Shown in pieces: positions 38,101-46,999 of a stretch of DNA of 64,000 bases. The notes beneath the pieces are model-generated. The model had not been told where the DNA came from. It made no database searches and saw only the letters and a list, made by a program, of their open reading frames with translations. The DNA is from Candidatus Competibacteraceae bacterium (GTDB lineage: Bacteria > Pseudomonadota > Gammaproteobacteria > Competibacterales > Competibacteraceae): NCBI GenBank assembly GCA_016712625.1, contig JADJQQ010000001.1:310001-374000 (forward strand). The letters are read 5' to 3'. The stretch's first letter is position 1. Each line of letters starts with the position of its first letter. Made by a program: the position numbers and the translations under genes.

Positions 38101-38906
38101 GCCACGATACGCTATGGCTGAGCCAGGAACGGGAGGAGCTGCGCCGACTTGCGAACGCCGTGCGCGACGCGGAAACGACGCTTCGGGATCGTCAGTTAAA
38201 ATGCCAGGAACACGAACAACAACAGCCCACACCGAACCCTGCCCAAGTAGTGGTGCGGGCCGAACAAACCCATACCGCGCTCGCGCTGGAGCAAGCCCGG
38301 CAACATGTTATCGAACTGGAAATCGACCTGCGCCGGGACGATCAGCGCCAGGCCGCCGCCGCGCGGTTGCAAGACGAGATCGCCAGGCAAGAGGCGCAAG
38401 CCGGCATCTGGCAAAAACTGGATGCCCTGATCGGTTCCGCCAACGGCACGAAATTCCGTAACTACGCCCAACAATTCACCCTGGATGTGCTGCTCGGTTA
38501 CGCCAACCATCACTTGACCGACCTTTCCCGCCGTTACCGTCTGGAACGGGTCAAGGATTCTCTCGCGTTGATGGTGGTGGATCAGGATATGGGGGATGAA
38601 TATCGCTCGGTTCACTCGCTATCGGGCGGCGAATCGTTTCTGGTGTCGCTGGCGCTAGCCCTGGGACTGGCCTCGCTCTCTTCCAACCGAGTTCAGGTGG
38701 AATCGCTGTTTATCGACGAAGGTTTCGGCAGCCTGGACGCCGACACCTTGCGGGTGGCGATGGATGCCTTGGATCATTTACAGGCGCAGGGCCGCAAAGT
38801 TGGCGTCATCTCCCATGTGCAGGACATGACCGAGCGGATTGGGATTCAGATTCAAGTACGGCGTCAATCCGGCGGCCAAAGCCGAATCGAGGTTCGCGGC
38901 ATTTAA
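35166..38906 (+). CDS. sbcC: Exonuclease SbcCD, ATPase subunit C
   Basis: 1246 residues of Rad50 type. It has Walker A GPTGSGKST (37-45), long Ala/Gln/Glu-rich coiled coils on both sides of a zinc hook CPVCG near residue 617, signature LSGGES near 1150, and Walker B SLFIDEGFGSLD. The coiled-coil arms hold DNA while SbcD cuts. The ATG at 35166 overlaps the sbcD stop and gives MKILAIRGKNLASLAG, the normal N-terminus. The gene ends 8 bases from the convergent yoaA. Confidence 0.96.
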   Translation: MKILAIRGKNLASLAGEFELLFDQEPLASTGLFAICGPTGSGKSTLLDALCLALYDETPRLTHAMGKNINLPDVGDETISPQDPRNLLRRGAGEGFAEVDFVGNDGIAYRAHWSVRRARGKAAGKLQNTEMRFQTLSGEQRLGGVKSEVLAAIQERLGLSFQQFTRAVLLAQNEFATFLKANDNERAELLETLTGLDVYSGISIRAFERAKAEQQALESIKSQLAGQHPLSAEQRAELEQGLVTARADFAALEHRKIELDQQLQWHESWEKLQQSERQALETVQKTQADQQAAADRQRQLAQIEAVQEARPLVVEIDRLIRDTEKSRLAIFSTEEQLAAARHIRQQAEDGLAKAADALALAEKNAHQAQPSLNRAKELDAEIATLIPGHAAAAKVLAEARLAASTAQEKLDAQNIERARTVEALIASQGWLATHESLRRLAEDWPRWNMLFDEATRAQKSLGETEQDSAVKQQEAQKHQRLWDEAASALTKTQTALQEAEIRLQSAIQTLASFDADELAGRRAAAEIRREQIVSGERLWNALTSSRNRQQILNEEAYLLQEKITRAETVLSQTQIDKAAAAAQLEQSEKLLRIAEAACAENVEALREHLEADLPCPVCGATDHPYATGDPPSLVMLARLKDEVDVCRKALAVLDRRETACQTQLESTRPRLAMIAGEQHALTEAIQKDLDSWSIHPVGLELSTVAPAEQVKWFATENQSVRDQFAAITVQENTRRQANKARDDAQTAHNRCQQQYSEARDALNTEQMALDQAAQAIQKVQDQQAELARQLSERLAALDTAFPEQSWRSAWWADPLAFHQQCREQTDQWNNQRKTIEQLQISLVTFDIEIKNLEASVSEQTARLYRIAEFFAEADRNLQTKRQHRQDLFDGRPSVEMEADLTKATEEAKTGLQHQDKAAKAAATQQASAEAILGQAQRVHNESQQAARDAETALEQWIARFNADHPAQHLDHPQLTALLGHDTLWLSQEREELRRLANAVRDAETTLRDRQLKCQEHEQQQPTPNPAQVVVRAEQTHTALALEQARQHVIELEIDLRRDDQRQAAAARLQDEIARQEAQAGIWQKLDALIGSANGTKFRNYAQQFTLDVLLGYANHHLTDLSRRYRLERVKDSLALMVVDQDMGDEYRSVHSLSGGESFLVSLALALGLASLSSNRVQVESLFIDEGFGSLDADTLRVAMDALDHLQAQGRKVGVISHVQDMTERIGIQIQVRRQSGGQSRIEVRGI

Positions 38907-38913
38907 CGCGCCG

Positions 38914-40824
38914 CTAACTCGCGAAAAAGGCGTTTACCCGCTCTAGATTACGCGTGCGGGGCATCGGCGGCAGGCTATTGAGGAAGACTCGGCCATAGGA
39001 TTTGGTGGTCAGGCGAGGGTCGCCCAACACGAGGACACCGCGATCCGTCACGTCCCGAATCAGTCGGCCTACCCCCTGTTTCAGGGTAATGACCGCTTGT
39101 GGCAGCTGGTAGCTTAGGAAGGGATCTTCGCCGCGCTGGCGCAAGGATTCGATGCGCGCCTGCATCACTGGATCGCCCGGCGCGGCGAACGGCAGCCGAT
39201 CAATGACCACGCACGACAGCGCTTCGCCACGCACGTCCACTCCCTCCCAGAAGCTGGCGGTTCCCAGCAGCACCGCGTTGCCCAGTTCTCGAAACTCACG
39301 CAGCAATGCGGCTTTTGGCCGTTGGCCCTGCACCAGCAGCGGGTATTCAAATCGCCCCAGTAACAACTCCGTTGCTTCGCGCAAGGCCCGGTAACTGGTG
39401 AATAGCAAAAACGCCCGCCCCCGGCTCGCGGCTAATACTGGCAATACCGCTTCCATCAGGGCCATCGTGAAATGCGGCGAACTGGGATCGGGTAATCCCG
39501 GCGGGTGGTAAAGCAAGGTGTTGCGGGCAAAATCGAAAGGACTGTCCAGCCGCAGCGCTTCGTAATCATGCAAACCCAGGCGGGCCGAAAAGTGCTCGAA
39601 CGCCTCACCCACCGCCAGCGTCGCCGAGGTAAAAATCCAGGCGCCCGGCTGGGCTTCTACTCGGCCTTGGAACGTTTGCGCAATATCCAGCGGCGTCAAA
39701 CTGAGCGTAAAGCCCCGTCCGCGCGTCTCAAACCAGCGCACGCTGTCCGGGTTACTTTCCTTCCCAGTCAACAAGGCCAGGCGCTGTTCCAAATCTTCGC
39801 CGCGCCGGTAGCAATTCTCCAGCCCCCTGCTCCGCTGAGCGGCTTCTTTCAGGGCTTCGCGCAACCGGTCCAAGGCCCCGCTGACGGCGGTAAGCGCTTC
39901 TTGCACCGCGGGCAGATCGGCTATCTCCCGCCACGGCGCGCGGCGATCCGCCAACCCCAACGCTTCCCGGAGCGTGGCCACGGCCGGCTCCAATGCTTCG
40001 GCCCGTTGCCGTAGCCCAACGAAATCCGCCGCATCCCGCAGTTGCTCCACGACCGTATCCCGCGCCAGTTCGCTCAATTGCCGGCCACTCAGGGATTTTC
40101 CAAAAAAATGGCTGGCGATCTCTGGTAGTTGATGGGCCTCGTCGAGAACGAAGGCTTCCGCCCCAGGCAATAATTCAGCAAAGCCGGTCGTTTCCTTGAG
40201 AGCCATGTCGGCGCAGAACAAATGATGATTGATCACCAGCACGTCCGCCGCTAGCGCTTCGCGCCGGGCCTTGGCCAGAAAGCAGTCATTGAGTCGCGGG
40301 CAATCCTGCCCCAGACAGTTATCGACGGTTGAAGTGACGCGCGGCCAAATCAGCGAAGTTTCGGGCACATTGGAGAGTTCGGCGATATCGCCGTGACGGG
40401 TACGGTTCGCCCAAGTGCGAATGCGGCGCAATTCGGCCACTTGTTCGCGCGTTCCCAGTCGCCCATTCTCTTCGGTGCCTTGCAGGCGATACAAGCAGAG
40501 ATAATTGCTGCGTCCTTTCAACAACGCCACCCGCACCGGAATCGCCAAGGCTCGCCGCACCACGGGCAAATCCTGCTCGTAAAGCTGATCTTGCAAGTGG
40601 CGGGTGCCGGTGGAAATGATCACGCGCAGTCCAGCCAGCAGCGCGGGCACCAGATAAGCATAGGTTTTTCCGGTGCCGGTGCCCGCCTCGACGATCAGCG
40701 TCCCATTGCTGTCTAACGCGGCGGCAACCGCCTCGGCCATTTGTCGCTGTGACAGACGCGGGGCGAATCCCGGTATCTGTTCCGCCAGTGGGCCATTCGG
40801 CCCCAGCAGCTCGGCGGCGTTCAA
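38914..40824 (-). CDS. yoaA: DinG-family ATP-dependent helicase YoaA
   Basis: 636 residues, the length of E. coli YoaA. Motifs are Walker A EAGTGTGKT, a cysteine cluster around CLGQDCPRLNDCFLAKA for an iron-sulfur centre, LDEAHQLPE (DEAH), and GTASFWEGVDVRGE with GRLIRD in the C-terminal RecA-like domain. YoaA is an XPD-like 5'-3' helicase that works with the polymerase clamp-loader protein chi in repair. The gene follows a lipoprotein gene by 27 bases on the same strand. Confidence 0.93.
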   Translation of the reverse strand: MNAAELLGPNGPLAEQIPGFAPRLSQRQMAEAVAAALDSNGTLIVEAGTGTGKTYAYLVPALLAGLRVIISTGTRHLQDQLYEQDLPVVRRALAIPVRVALLKGRSNYLCLYRLQGTEENGRLGTREQVAELRRIRTWANRTRHGDIAELSNVPETSLIWPRVTSTVDNCLGQDCPRLNDCFLAKARREALAADVLVINHHLFCADMALKETTGFAELLPGAEAFVLDEAHQLPEIASHFFGKSLSGRQLSELARDTVVEQLRDAADFVGLRQRAEALEPAVATLREALGLADRRAPWREIADLPAVQEALTAVSGALDRLREALKEAAQRSRGLENCYRRGEDLEQRLALLTGKESNPDSVRWFETRGRGFTLSLTPLDIAQTFQGRVEAQPGAWIFTSATLAVGEAFEHFSARLGLHDYEALRLDSPFDFARNTLLYHPPGLPDPSSPHFTMALMEAVLPVLAASRGRAFLLFTSYRALREATELLLGRFEYPLLVQGQRPKAALLREFRELGNAVLLGTASFWEGVDVRGEALSCVVIDRLPFAAPGDPVMQARIESLRQRGEDPFLSYQLPQAVITLKQGVGRLIRDVTDRGVLVLGDPRLTTKSYGRVFLNSLPPMPRTRNLERVNAFFAS

Positions 40825-40851
40825 GCCAACGCCCGCTGTCAGTGTCAGGCC

Positions 40852-41907
40852 TTAATGGGATAATTGCGAGGCGTGCGCTTCTGCCTCCTCAGCGCCAGCC
40901 GCATTACCAGCGGCCTTGCGGGCGGAGCCGATCAACTTCCAGTTGCGGGACTGCAGCGCTCGGTTACCACCAGCGAGATTATTTGATTTAGTGGCCAACG
41001 ATTCAGCCTGTTGGTACTGGCCCTGATGCAGGCGAATCTGCGCCAAGTCGTGCCAAATACCGGCGTTACGCGGCTCGATGCGCAAGGCCCGCTCCAAAGC
41101 AGCGCCTGCTTTATCCAATTGATTGCCCTTGACATATTTGTCAGCACTTTCCAGCAAGGCAACGACCGCCTGATTCCCATCACGGGAAATTTCCGCCGGC
41201 GGCAAATCGGCCGGTGGGGAAGGCGGTGGCGCGGGCTGGGCCGGCCGGGGCGCGGCGGGCTCTGGGGTTGAAACCGCCGGCGGCGTCGCCAGCGCCACTG
41301 TGCCATTGTCAGGAGCGGGGGCGCCCAAAGATTCCGGCGCGGGCGTTGGCGTCGCTGGCGCGGGTGTTGTCGGCGCCACGGGCGGCGGCACTGGCGGCGC
41401 TGTCGGCGGCCTCACACGGTGCGTCGGCGGAACCACTGTCGCTTGTGGTTCTGGCAGCGAACCCGGCGCCGCATTGGGCCGGCTCTCCGCCGGATACGGC
41501 GTAGCAGCCCCCGGCGGATAAGCCGGCGATTGATACCCGTCCTCGGCAAACCGCCGTGAACCCGGTGGCGGAGACGGACTTCCTGAATCAGTCGGATAAG
41601 GCTGTGGCGTCGCGTCATAGGCATCCGAAGCGGACGGTGGATAGCCGTAGTTACTTGGCCGGCCTGGAGAGGAAGACGAATATTCTCTTGGTAAAAGCGG
41701 ATCTTCTTCATAGCTTGGCACTGGCCCGGTGGGCAACGGCGCTTGGCTGGGACGGGCGGGCCGACGCGCGCTACGATCCACTACCGGCGCCCTGCCGCTA
41801 GGCTTTGCGATCTTTTGCGGGGGAAAATAGGGCGGCGTCGAACAAGCACTGATCCCCAACGCCAGCGCCAGAACACCCCAGCACGGCTTCAAACGTATAT
41901 TCATCAA
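40852..41907 (-). CDS. Proline-rich TPR lipoprotein
   Basis: 351 residues. A lipoprotein signal ends in LGISAC with Cys22 as the lipidated residue. A very proline-, alanine- and serine-rich linker of about 210 residues follows. The C-terminal 110 residues contain tetratricopeptide-like helices (ALERALRIEPRNAGIWHDLAQIRLHQGQYQQAESLATKSNNL). The linker could span the periplasm to peptidoglycan or to partner proteins. No specific family was recognised. It lies upstream of yoaA in the same direction and downstream of mrcB, a cell-wall synthase, so an envelope role is reasonable but inferred. Confidence 0.78.
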   Translation of the reverse strand: MMNIRLKPCWGVLALALGISACSTPPYFPPQKIAKPSGRAPVVDRSARRPARPSQAPLPTGPVPSYEEDPLLPREYSSSSPGRPSNYGYPPSASDAYDATPQPYPTDSGSPSPPPGSRRFAEDGYQSPAYPPGAATPYPAESRPNAAPGSLPEPQATVVPPTHRVRPPTAPPVPPPVAPTTPAPATPTPAPESLGAPAPDNGTVALATPPAVSTPEPAAPRPAQPAPPPSPPADLPPAEISRDGNQAVVALLESADKYVKGNQLDKAGAALERALRIEPRNAGIWHDLAQIRLHQGQYQQAESLATKSNNLAGGNRALQSRNWKLIGSARKAAGNAAGAEEAEAHASQLSH

Positions 41908-42042
41908 ATCATCCCCTCACAAGCTTGAGATTCCCGGCTTATAACCGACCGACCCACACGTTACGGACAGCGGATTTTACTGTAGTTTTTCGCTGTTTGA
42001 ACCGCCCGTCAACCGACGGACCAGCCAACACCCGTAGGAATT

Positions 42043-44551
42043 TCATTCCATCAACCGCTCGAAAAAGTCATTCATTTCGCCGCGCTGTTTCTTGGCGCCG
42101 GACGAAGAAGCCGCCGTGCTACGGGTAGGGCGTTTCACCTGCCGAGCGACCGGCGGGCTGCCGCAAGAACCCCCGCCTTGGGGCGCGAACCCCGCTAGGA
42201 ACGGTATGCGTTGGCCACTCCGACAACCTTCGCCCAGGCGCAAGCCGCTGCGGGGATTCACCCAATATTCCTCGACGCCCGGCGGCGGCGGCGTATCCAA
42301 GGGCTCCAGCTTCAATCCGGCCATCAGGTTCATCCACACCCGCAAAGCACCGCTACCGCCACTGAGGCCAGTGGGCCTGTTATCGTCACGCCCCAGCCAG
42401 ACCACCGCCAGCCGATCCCCGCTGAAACCGGCAAACCAGCTATCGCGATAATCGTCGGTGGTGCCGGTTTTACCCGCAATTTTCAAATCGGGCGAGATTT
42501 TGCTTTTCATGGCGCTGGCGGTTCCCGCTTTCACAACCTGCTGCATGGCGTTAGTCACCAAATAGACCGGCCCCGGATCGACCGCCTTGTCAACTTCCAG
42601 GGCATAATGTTGCAGCGATTGCCCGGTCGCGTTGGTGACCTCGCGAATCGCGCGCAAGGGAATACGAAAACCGCCGCTGGCGATCCCTTCGTAAACCTGG
42701 GCAATCTCGAACGGCGACATGCTCACCCCGCCCAACAATAACGAGGGATAGGGTTTCAAATCTCGATCAAAGCCTAACCGTCCGAGCATCTTGACGACAT
42801 TGATGACGTCGATATCCAAACCGACCCGCACCGCGGGAATATTGTAGGAGCGGGCCAAGGCGTCGCGTAAAGTGACTCGACCATGGTAGCGCCGGTCGTA
42901 ATTGGCGGGACGCCAACGTCGGCCACCCACATTATGCACCAAGGGGCTGTCATTGATCAGAGTCGTCAAACTGTAGCGTTCAGGCTGCTCCAGCGCCGCC
43001 AGATAAACCACCGGCTTTAGCAGTGAAGCGGCCAAGCGTTTGGCGTCGAGCGCCCGGTTAAAACCGATAGCCTTCGGCTCTCGATCACCGACCAGGGCCA
43101 GCACCTCGCCGCTTGGCGTATCGACGATGATGGCGGCGCCCTGCAGCGGCCGCGCCCTGGGTTGGCTCCTTTCCAACGGAGACAGACTCGTTTCCAAGGT
43201 GTTTTCCGCCCGCGCTTGAATTCGTGGGTCAAGCGTGGTGAAGACCCGCAATCCCTCCGTGATCAAATCCTCCGCTTTATAGTATTGACGCAACTGGCGC
43301 TGCACCAATTCCAAAAAAGCCGGGTAGGCCGTGATGCCGCTAGCGACCTTGGGAGTCAGATCCAGCCCCATCTCCTCGGCCACCGCCGCATCCTCCGCAC
43401 CGATCAGATTTTGCTCGACCATCACATCCAACACCAGGGAGCGTCGTTCCCTGGCCCGGTCGGGATGTTTGCGCGGATCGAAGTAGGAAGGTCCCTTGAC
43501 GATGCCAACCAACAAAGCCATTTGATGCAGATCGAGATCTTCCAATGGGATGCCGAAATAAAACTGGCTGGCCAACCCGAAGCCGTGTATCGCCCGACTG
43601 CCGTCTTGGCCAAGATAAATCGCATTGGCGTAAGCTTCGAGGATTTCGTCCTTGCCGTAACGCGAATCGATCAAAATCGCCATCAGCGCCTCATTGATCT
43701 TGCGCTTCATGCTGCGTTCGTTGCTCAGAAACAGGCTTTTCACCAGCTGTTGGGTCAAGGTGCTGCCGCCCTGCACGGCGCGTCCCGCCCGCAAGTTGGC
43801 CAGCAGCGCGCGAACGATGCCTTTGGGATTGACGCCAGCATGCTCGAAGAAAGCACGATCTTCGACCGCCAGCAGGGTATCCACCAGGATCGAGGGCAAA
43901 TTCTCGCCCTTGAGTAGGATGCGATCCTCGTAGTGCGAATGATAGATACCCGCGATTTCGGGCGCATCGAGCCGCAGCAACCCCGGCTTCTCCTTCTCAT
44001 CTAAACTCGCCAGATCCACCAGAATATTACCCGCGAACACCACGCGAACCTTTCGCACCGGCTCGGTACCGTCCCAGAAGGCAAAATCGCGGGTCATCAG
44101 TTCAAACGTTTCCCCCTGGCGCGCATAGCTACCCGGTTTGGTTGGGCTTTCGCCGCCATCGGGCGGCGGCGCGCACGATCCAGGCGACCGGCGCTTCGGC
44201 TTGCGCCGATAGGGGTGCTTGCCGCTTTCGGCCGGCGCCGGCGTGGGATCAACCGGGCAGTTCACGTCGCGATAACCCAGCAATCCAAGCTCCTGCGCGA
44301 AGCTGTCGGCACTGAGTGGCATGCTTTCGAACAGCTCAAGAGGGCGGGCATAAACTTTGGCCGGCATGGCCCAGCGCTTGGCATCGAATTCGCTGCGGAT
44401 CACCGCATCCAAATACAGCATGTAAAAAACCGACTCCCAATACCCCTAGCAGTATTCCGCCCAATACAAGCGAAGTCATTAACGAAAACAACGAGCGGCC
44501 TCTTCGCCGGGGGCGCTTCTTGGGGGTGGGAGATGCTTTAGCTCTAGCCAT
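42043..44551 (-). CDS. mrcB: Penicillin-binding protein 1B, frameshifted near its N-terminus
   Basis: About 835 residues after repair. The cytoplasmic basic start and membrane helix (RRGRSLFSLMTSLVLGGILL) are read from 44551. The remainder (YLDAVIRSEFDAKRWAMPAKVYARPLELF onward) is in another frame open from 44421. The switch point is a run of six A on the plus strand (44424-44429); five would join the frames. GT51 glycosyltransferase: EDRAFFEHAGVNPKG and QGGSTLTQQLVK. Transpeptidase: SLLKP (active Ser near 508), SYN and AGKTGTTDDYRDSW. A basic/proline-rich insert of about 45 residues (RRKPKRRSPGS region) interrupts the UB2H area. It polymerises and cross-links peptidoglycan at the inner membrane. 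Confidence 0.9.
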
Positions 44552-44642
44552 ACTGGTTCCAGTTCATCCTCAATGGGTTTAGCCCATCTCGATCATTGTG
44601 CCTTATCCGACGTTTCATTTTCCCGATTTTGGAATCCGCCGC

Positions 44643-45812
44643 GTGCCATCCAGCCACTCTTTAGAAGACCAGACGGTCCTGATCGCTTCACTCCAAGATC
44701 CGGCATACTATCCACATCCGGCGCCAGCCGTCGAACATTTGCAGACCCATATTTCACACATCCTGCTGACCGGCGAATTCGCTTACAAAATCAAGAAGGC
44801 GCTCAATCTCGGTTTCTTGGATTTTACCAGTCTGGAGCAACGGAGATACGATTGCGTGGAGGAACCGCGCCTGAACCGCTGGCTGGCTCCAGACTTACAC
44901 CTTGATTGCGTGTCTATAATCGCCAACCAAGCTGGCCGGGATCGGCCAGCTTGGTTGGCGATCCCATCGAATGCGCCGCGCGGATGCGCCGTTTTCTCCA
45001 AGGCGCGCTGCTCGACCGGGCTTGGCGGTCGGCCAATTGCAACCCCAGCATCGAGATCTGTTGGCGCGCCAATTGGCCACTTTCCATCATACCGTCTCCA
45101 CCGCCGCTCCCGATACGCCCTTCGGGCCGCCCATACGGGTCCGCCAACTCATGGTGGAGATTTTATCCAGACCCGGCTCCTACTGACCGACCCCGCCGAC
45201 CGCGAGGTGTTAACCGCCGTGAAGCAATGGACGCTGGCTGCTTTCAAGCACCCTTGCTATTGATCACCCACGGCGTCTCTGGTTCCGGCAAATCACGCCG
45301 GGCCCACAATTGCTGGAGCGCTTCCCCAGCGCCATCCGCATCCGCGCGGACGTGGAACGCAAACGCTTGTTCGGCTTCGACCCACTGGAGGATAGTGACT
45401 CCACCCTTGGAGAGAAACTATACACCCCAGACGCCACCGCCCGCACTTATCAGCGCCCGTACGATTTAGCGCGGATTGTCTGCTCGCGGTCAGTCAACCG
45501 GCGCTGGTGGACGCTACTTTCATAAAACGCGCGCACCGCCAGCTTTTCCGCGATCTGGCTGTTCGGCGCGGGGTAGCGTTCATCTTGCTGGATTGCGCGG
45601 CTGATCCCGATACGCAGCGAGCGCGAGTCACAGCGGGCCAGCAACGCCGGGACGACGCGGCGGAAGCCGATGTAGAGGTGTGCTCTACACAGCTCCAGCC
45701 TGACGAACCGCCATCGGCTGATGAGAACCCCCCGCGCACCAGCGACGACGCTGATCTCGAACGACTCAAGATGGCTATTGCCGCCGCACGAGAGGGTTTG
45801 CCGCTCGCTTGA
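44643..45812 (+). pseudogene. Decayed bifunctional aminoglycoside-phosphotransferase-like/ATP-binding kinase gene
   Basis: Pieces of one family appear in changing frames. They are YYPHPAPAVEHLQTHISHILLTGEFAYKIKK...LDFTSLEQRRYDCVEE from 44643; ECAARMRRFLQGALLDR near 44970; LARQLATFHHTVSTAAPDTPFG near 45060-45130; LLTDPADREVLTAVKQW near 45180; LLLITHGVSGSGKS (P-loop) near 45250; IRIRADVERKRLFGFDPLE near 45340; and DATFIKRAHRQLFRDLAVRRGVAFILLDC from about 45508. About 200 residues, including the HGDLHxGN catalytic region, are missing between the DPADRE part and the P-loop. At least four frame changes are needed. This is a true pseudogene. The start is set at GTG 44643, divergent from mrcB. Confidence 0.85.
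44919..44962. repeat. Perfect 19-bp-arm palindrome
   Basis: Left arm 44919-44937 and right arm 44944-44962 are exact reverse complements (core CGCCAACCAAGCTGGCC), separated by GGGATC. No second copy was noticed in the window. It lies inside the decayed kinase at its first frame change. It may be a REP-like unit, a small inserted element or a product of hairpin-templated replication. Confidence 0.9.
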
Positions 45813-45941
45813 TAGCCTCGGTTATAAGGAACAATTTTAGCGGTAACGCTTAACCAGAATGAAAATCACAGAGGAAATTCCTGCTGACGGACAGGGAGGT
45901 TCGTATAATTGGTTTTTTCACCGCGGAATGATGGGGGCGTG

Positions 45942-46931
45942 ATGGCGAAGTATGGCGTTTACGGGATCGGCAATGCCTTGGTGGATATGGAGTATGAAAT
46001 TGAGATCGCCGATCTGATGGCGCTGGGCATCGACAAGGGAGTCATGACTCTGGTGGATGAAAACCAGCAGTTGCGGATGATGAATCATCTGGCGTCACAC
46101 CCCCACCAGCGTAGCTCAGGGGGCTCGGCCGCCAATTCGATGATCGCGGTTAGCCAGTTCGGCGGCGCCAGCTTCTATTCCTGTAAAGTCGCGGGAGACG
46201 ATCTCGGACACTTCTACATGCAGGACTTACTCGACGGCGGAGTGCACACTAACCATCATACCGAGAAAGAACCCGGTCATACGGGACGTTGCGTGGTGCT
46301 CGTCACACCAGACAGCGACCGCACCCTGTGTACCTTTCTGGGCATCAGCGGCGGCTTGTCCGCCAAGGAGTTGGTCGAAGAGGCGCTGCGCGATTCAGCC
46401 TACTTCTACATGGAAGGCTATCTGGTCACTTCGGACACTGCTCGCCAAGCCTGCATCACCGCCAAGGGCCTTGCCGAAAGCGCCGGGGTCAAGACCGCCA
46501 TATCTCTGTCCGACCCCAACATGGTGCGCTTTTTCAAGGACGGACTGTTGGCGATGATTGGGCCGGGCGTCGATCTATTATTCGCCAACGAAGATGAGGC
46601 CAAAGGTTTAGCCGGCGCGGTTGATTTAGACAACACGGTCGCTTATCTGAAAACCCTGAGCAAAGAGTTCGCAATCACCCGGGGTTCCCAGGGGGCGCTG
46701 GTTTGGGATGGTCAAACACTGATTGATATCGATCCGGTCAAGGTGAAAGCTATCGATACAGTCGGCGCCGGAGATATGTTCGCCGGGGCATTCCTTTACG
46801 GCCGGGTCGAGGGCTGGGACCATCGGCGCGCTGGCGCTCTCGCGGCGGCGGCGTCAGCCCGCTTAGTGACCAGCCTGGGGCCGCGAATGCCGGCGACTGA
46901 TGCGCGGGCTATCCTGCAAAGTTTCCTCTAA
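45942..46931 (+). CDS. PfkB-family carbohydrate/nucleoside kinase, adenosine-kinase-like
   Basis: 329 residues of ribokinase fold. The N-terminus YGVYGIGNALVDMEYEI and GGSAANSMIAVSQFGG form the first PfkB signature region. DTVGAGDMFAGAFLYG near residue 276 holds the anion hole and catalytic Asp. Overall wording is close to proteobacterial proteins annotated as adenosine kinases, but the sugar or nucleoside substrate cannot be proved from sequence. ATG 45942 has a G-rich site just upstream; a start at 45909 lacks support. It is a lone gene next to a pseudogene and convergent with recO. Confidence 0.83.
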   Translation: MAKYGVYGIGNALVDMEYEIEIADLMALGIDKGVMTLVDENQQLRMMNHLASHPHQRSSGGSAANSMIAVSQFGGASFYSCKVAGDDLGHFYMQDLLDGGVHTNHHTEKEPGHTGRCVVLVTPDSDRTLCTFLGISGGLSAKELVEEALRDSAYFYMEGYLVTSDTARQACITAKGLAESAGVKTAISLSDPNMVRFFKDGLLAMIGPGVDLLFANEDEAKGLAGAVDLDNTVAYLKTLSKEFAITRGSQGALVWDGQTLIDIDPVKVKAIDTVGAGDMFAGAFLYGRVEGWDHRRAGALAAAASARLVTSLGPRMPATDARAILQSFL

Positions 46932-46999
46932 CGAGACTTGAGTCCATTTTTTCTGGCCTAGCCCCTATCGCACGGAAAAGACCTGAATCGCCAAAGACT

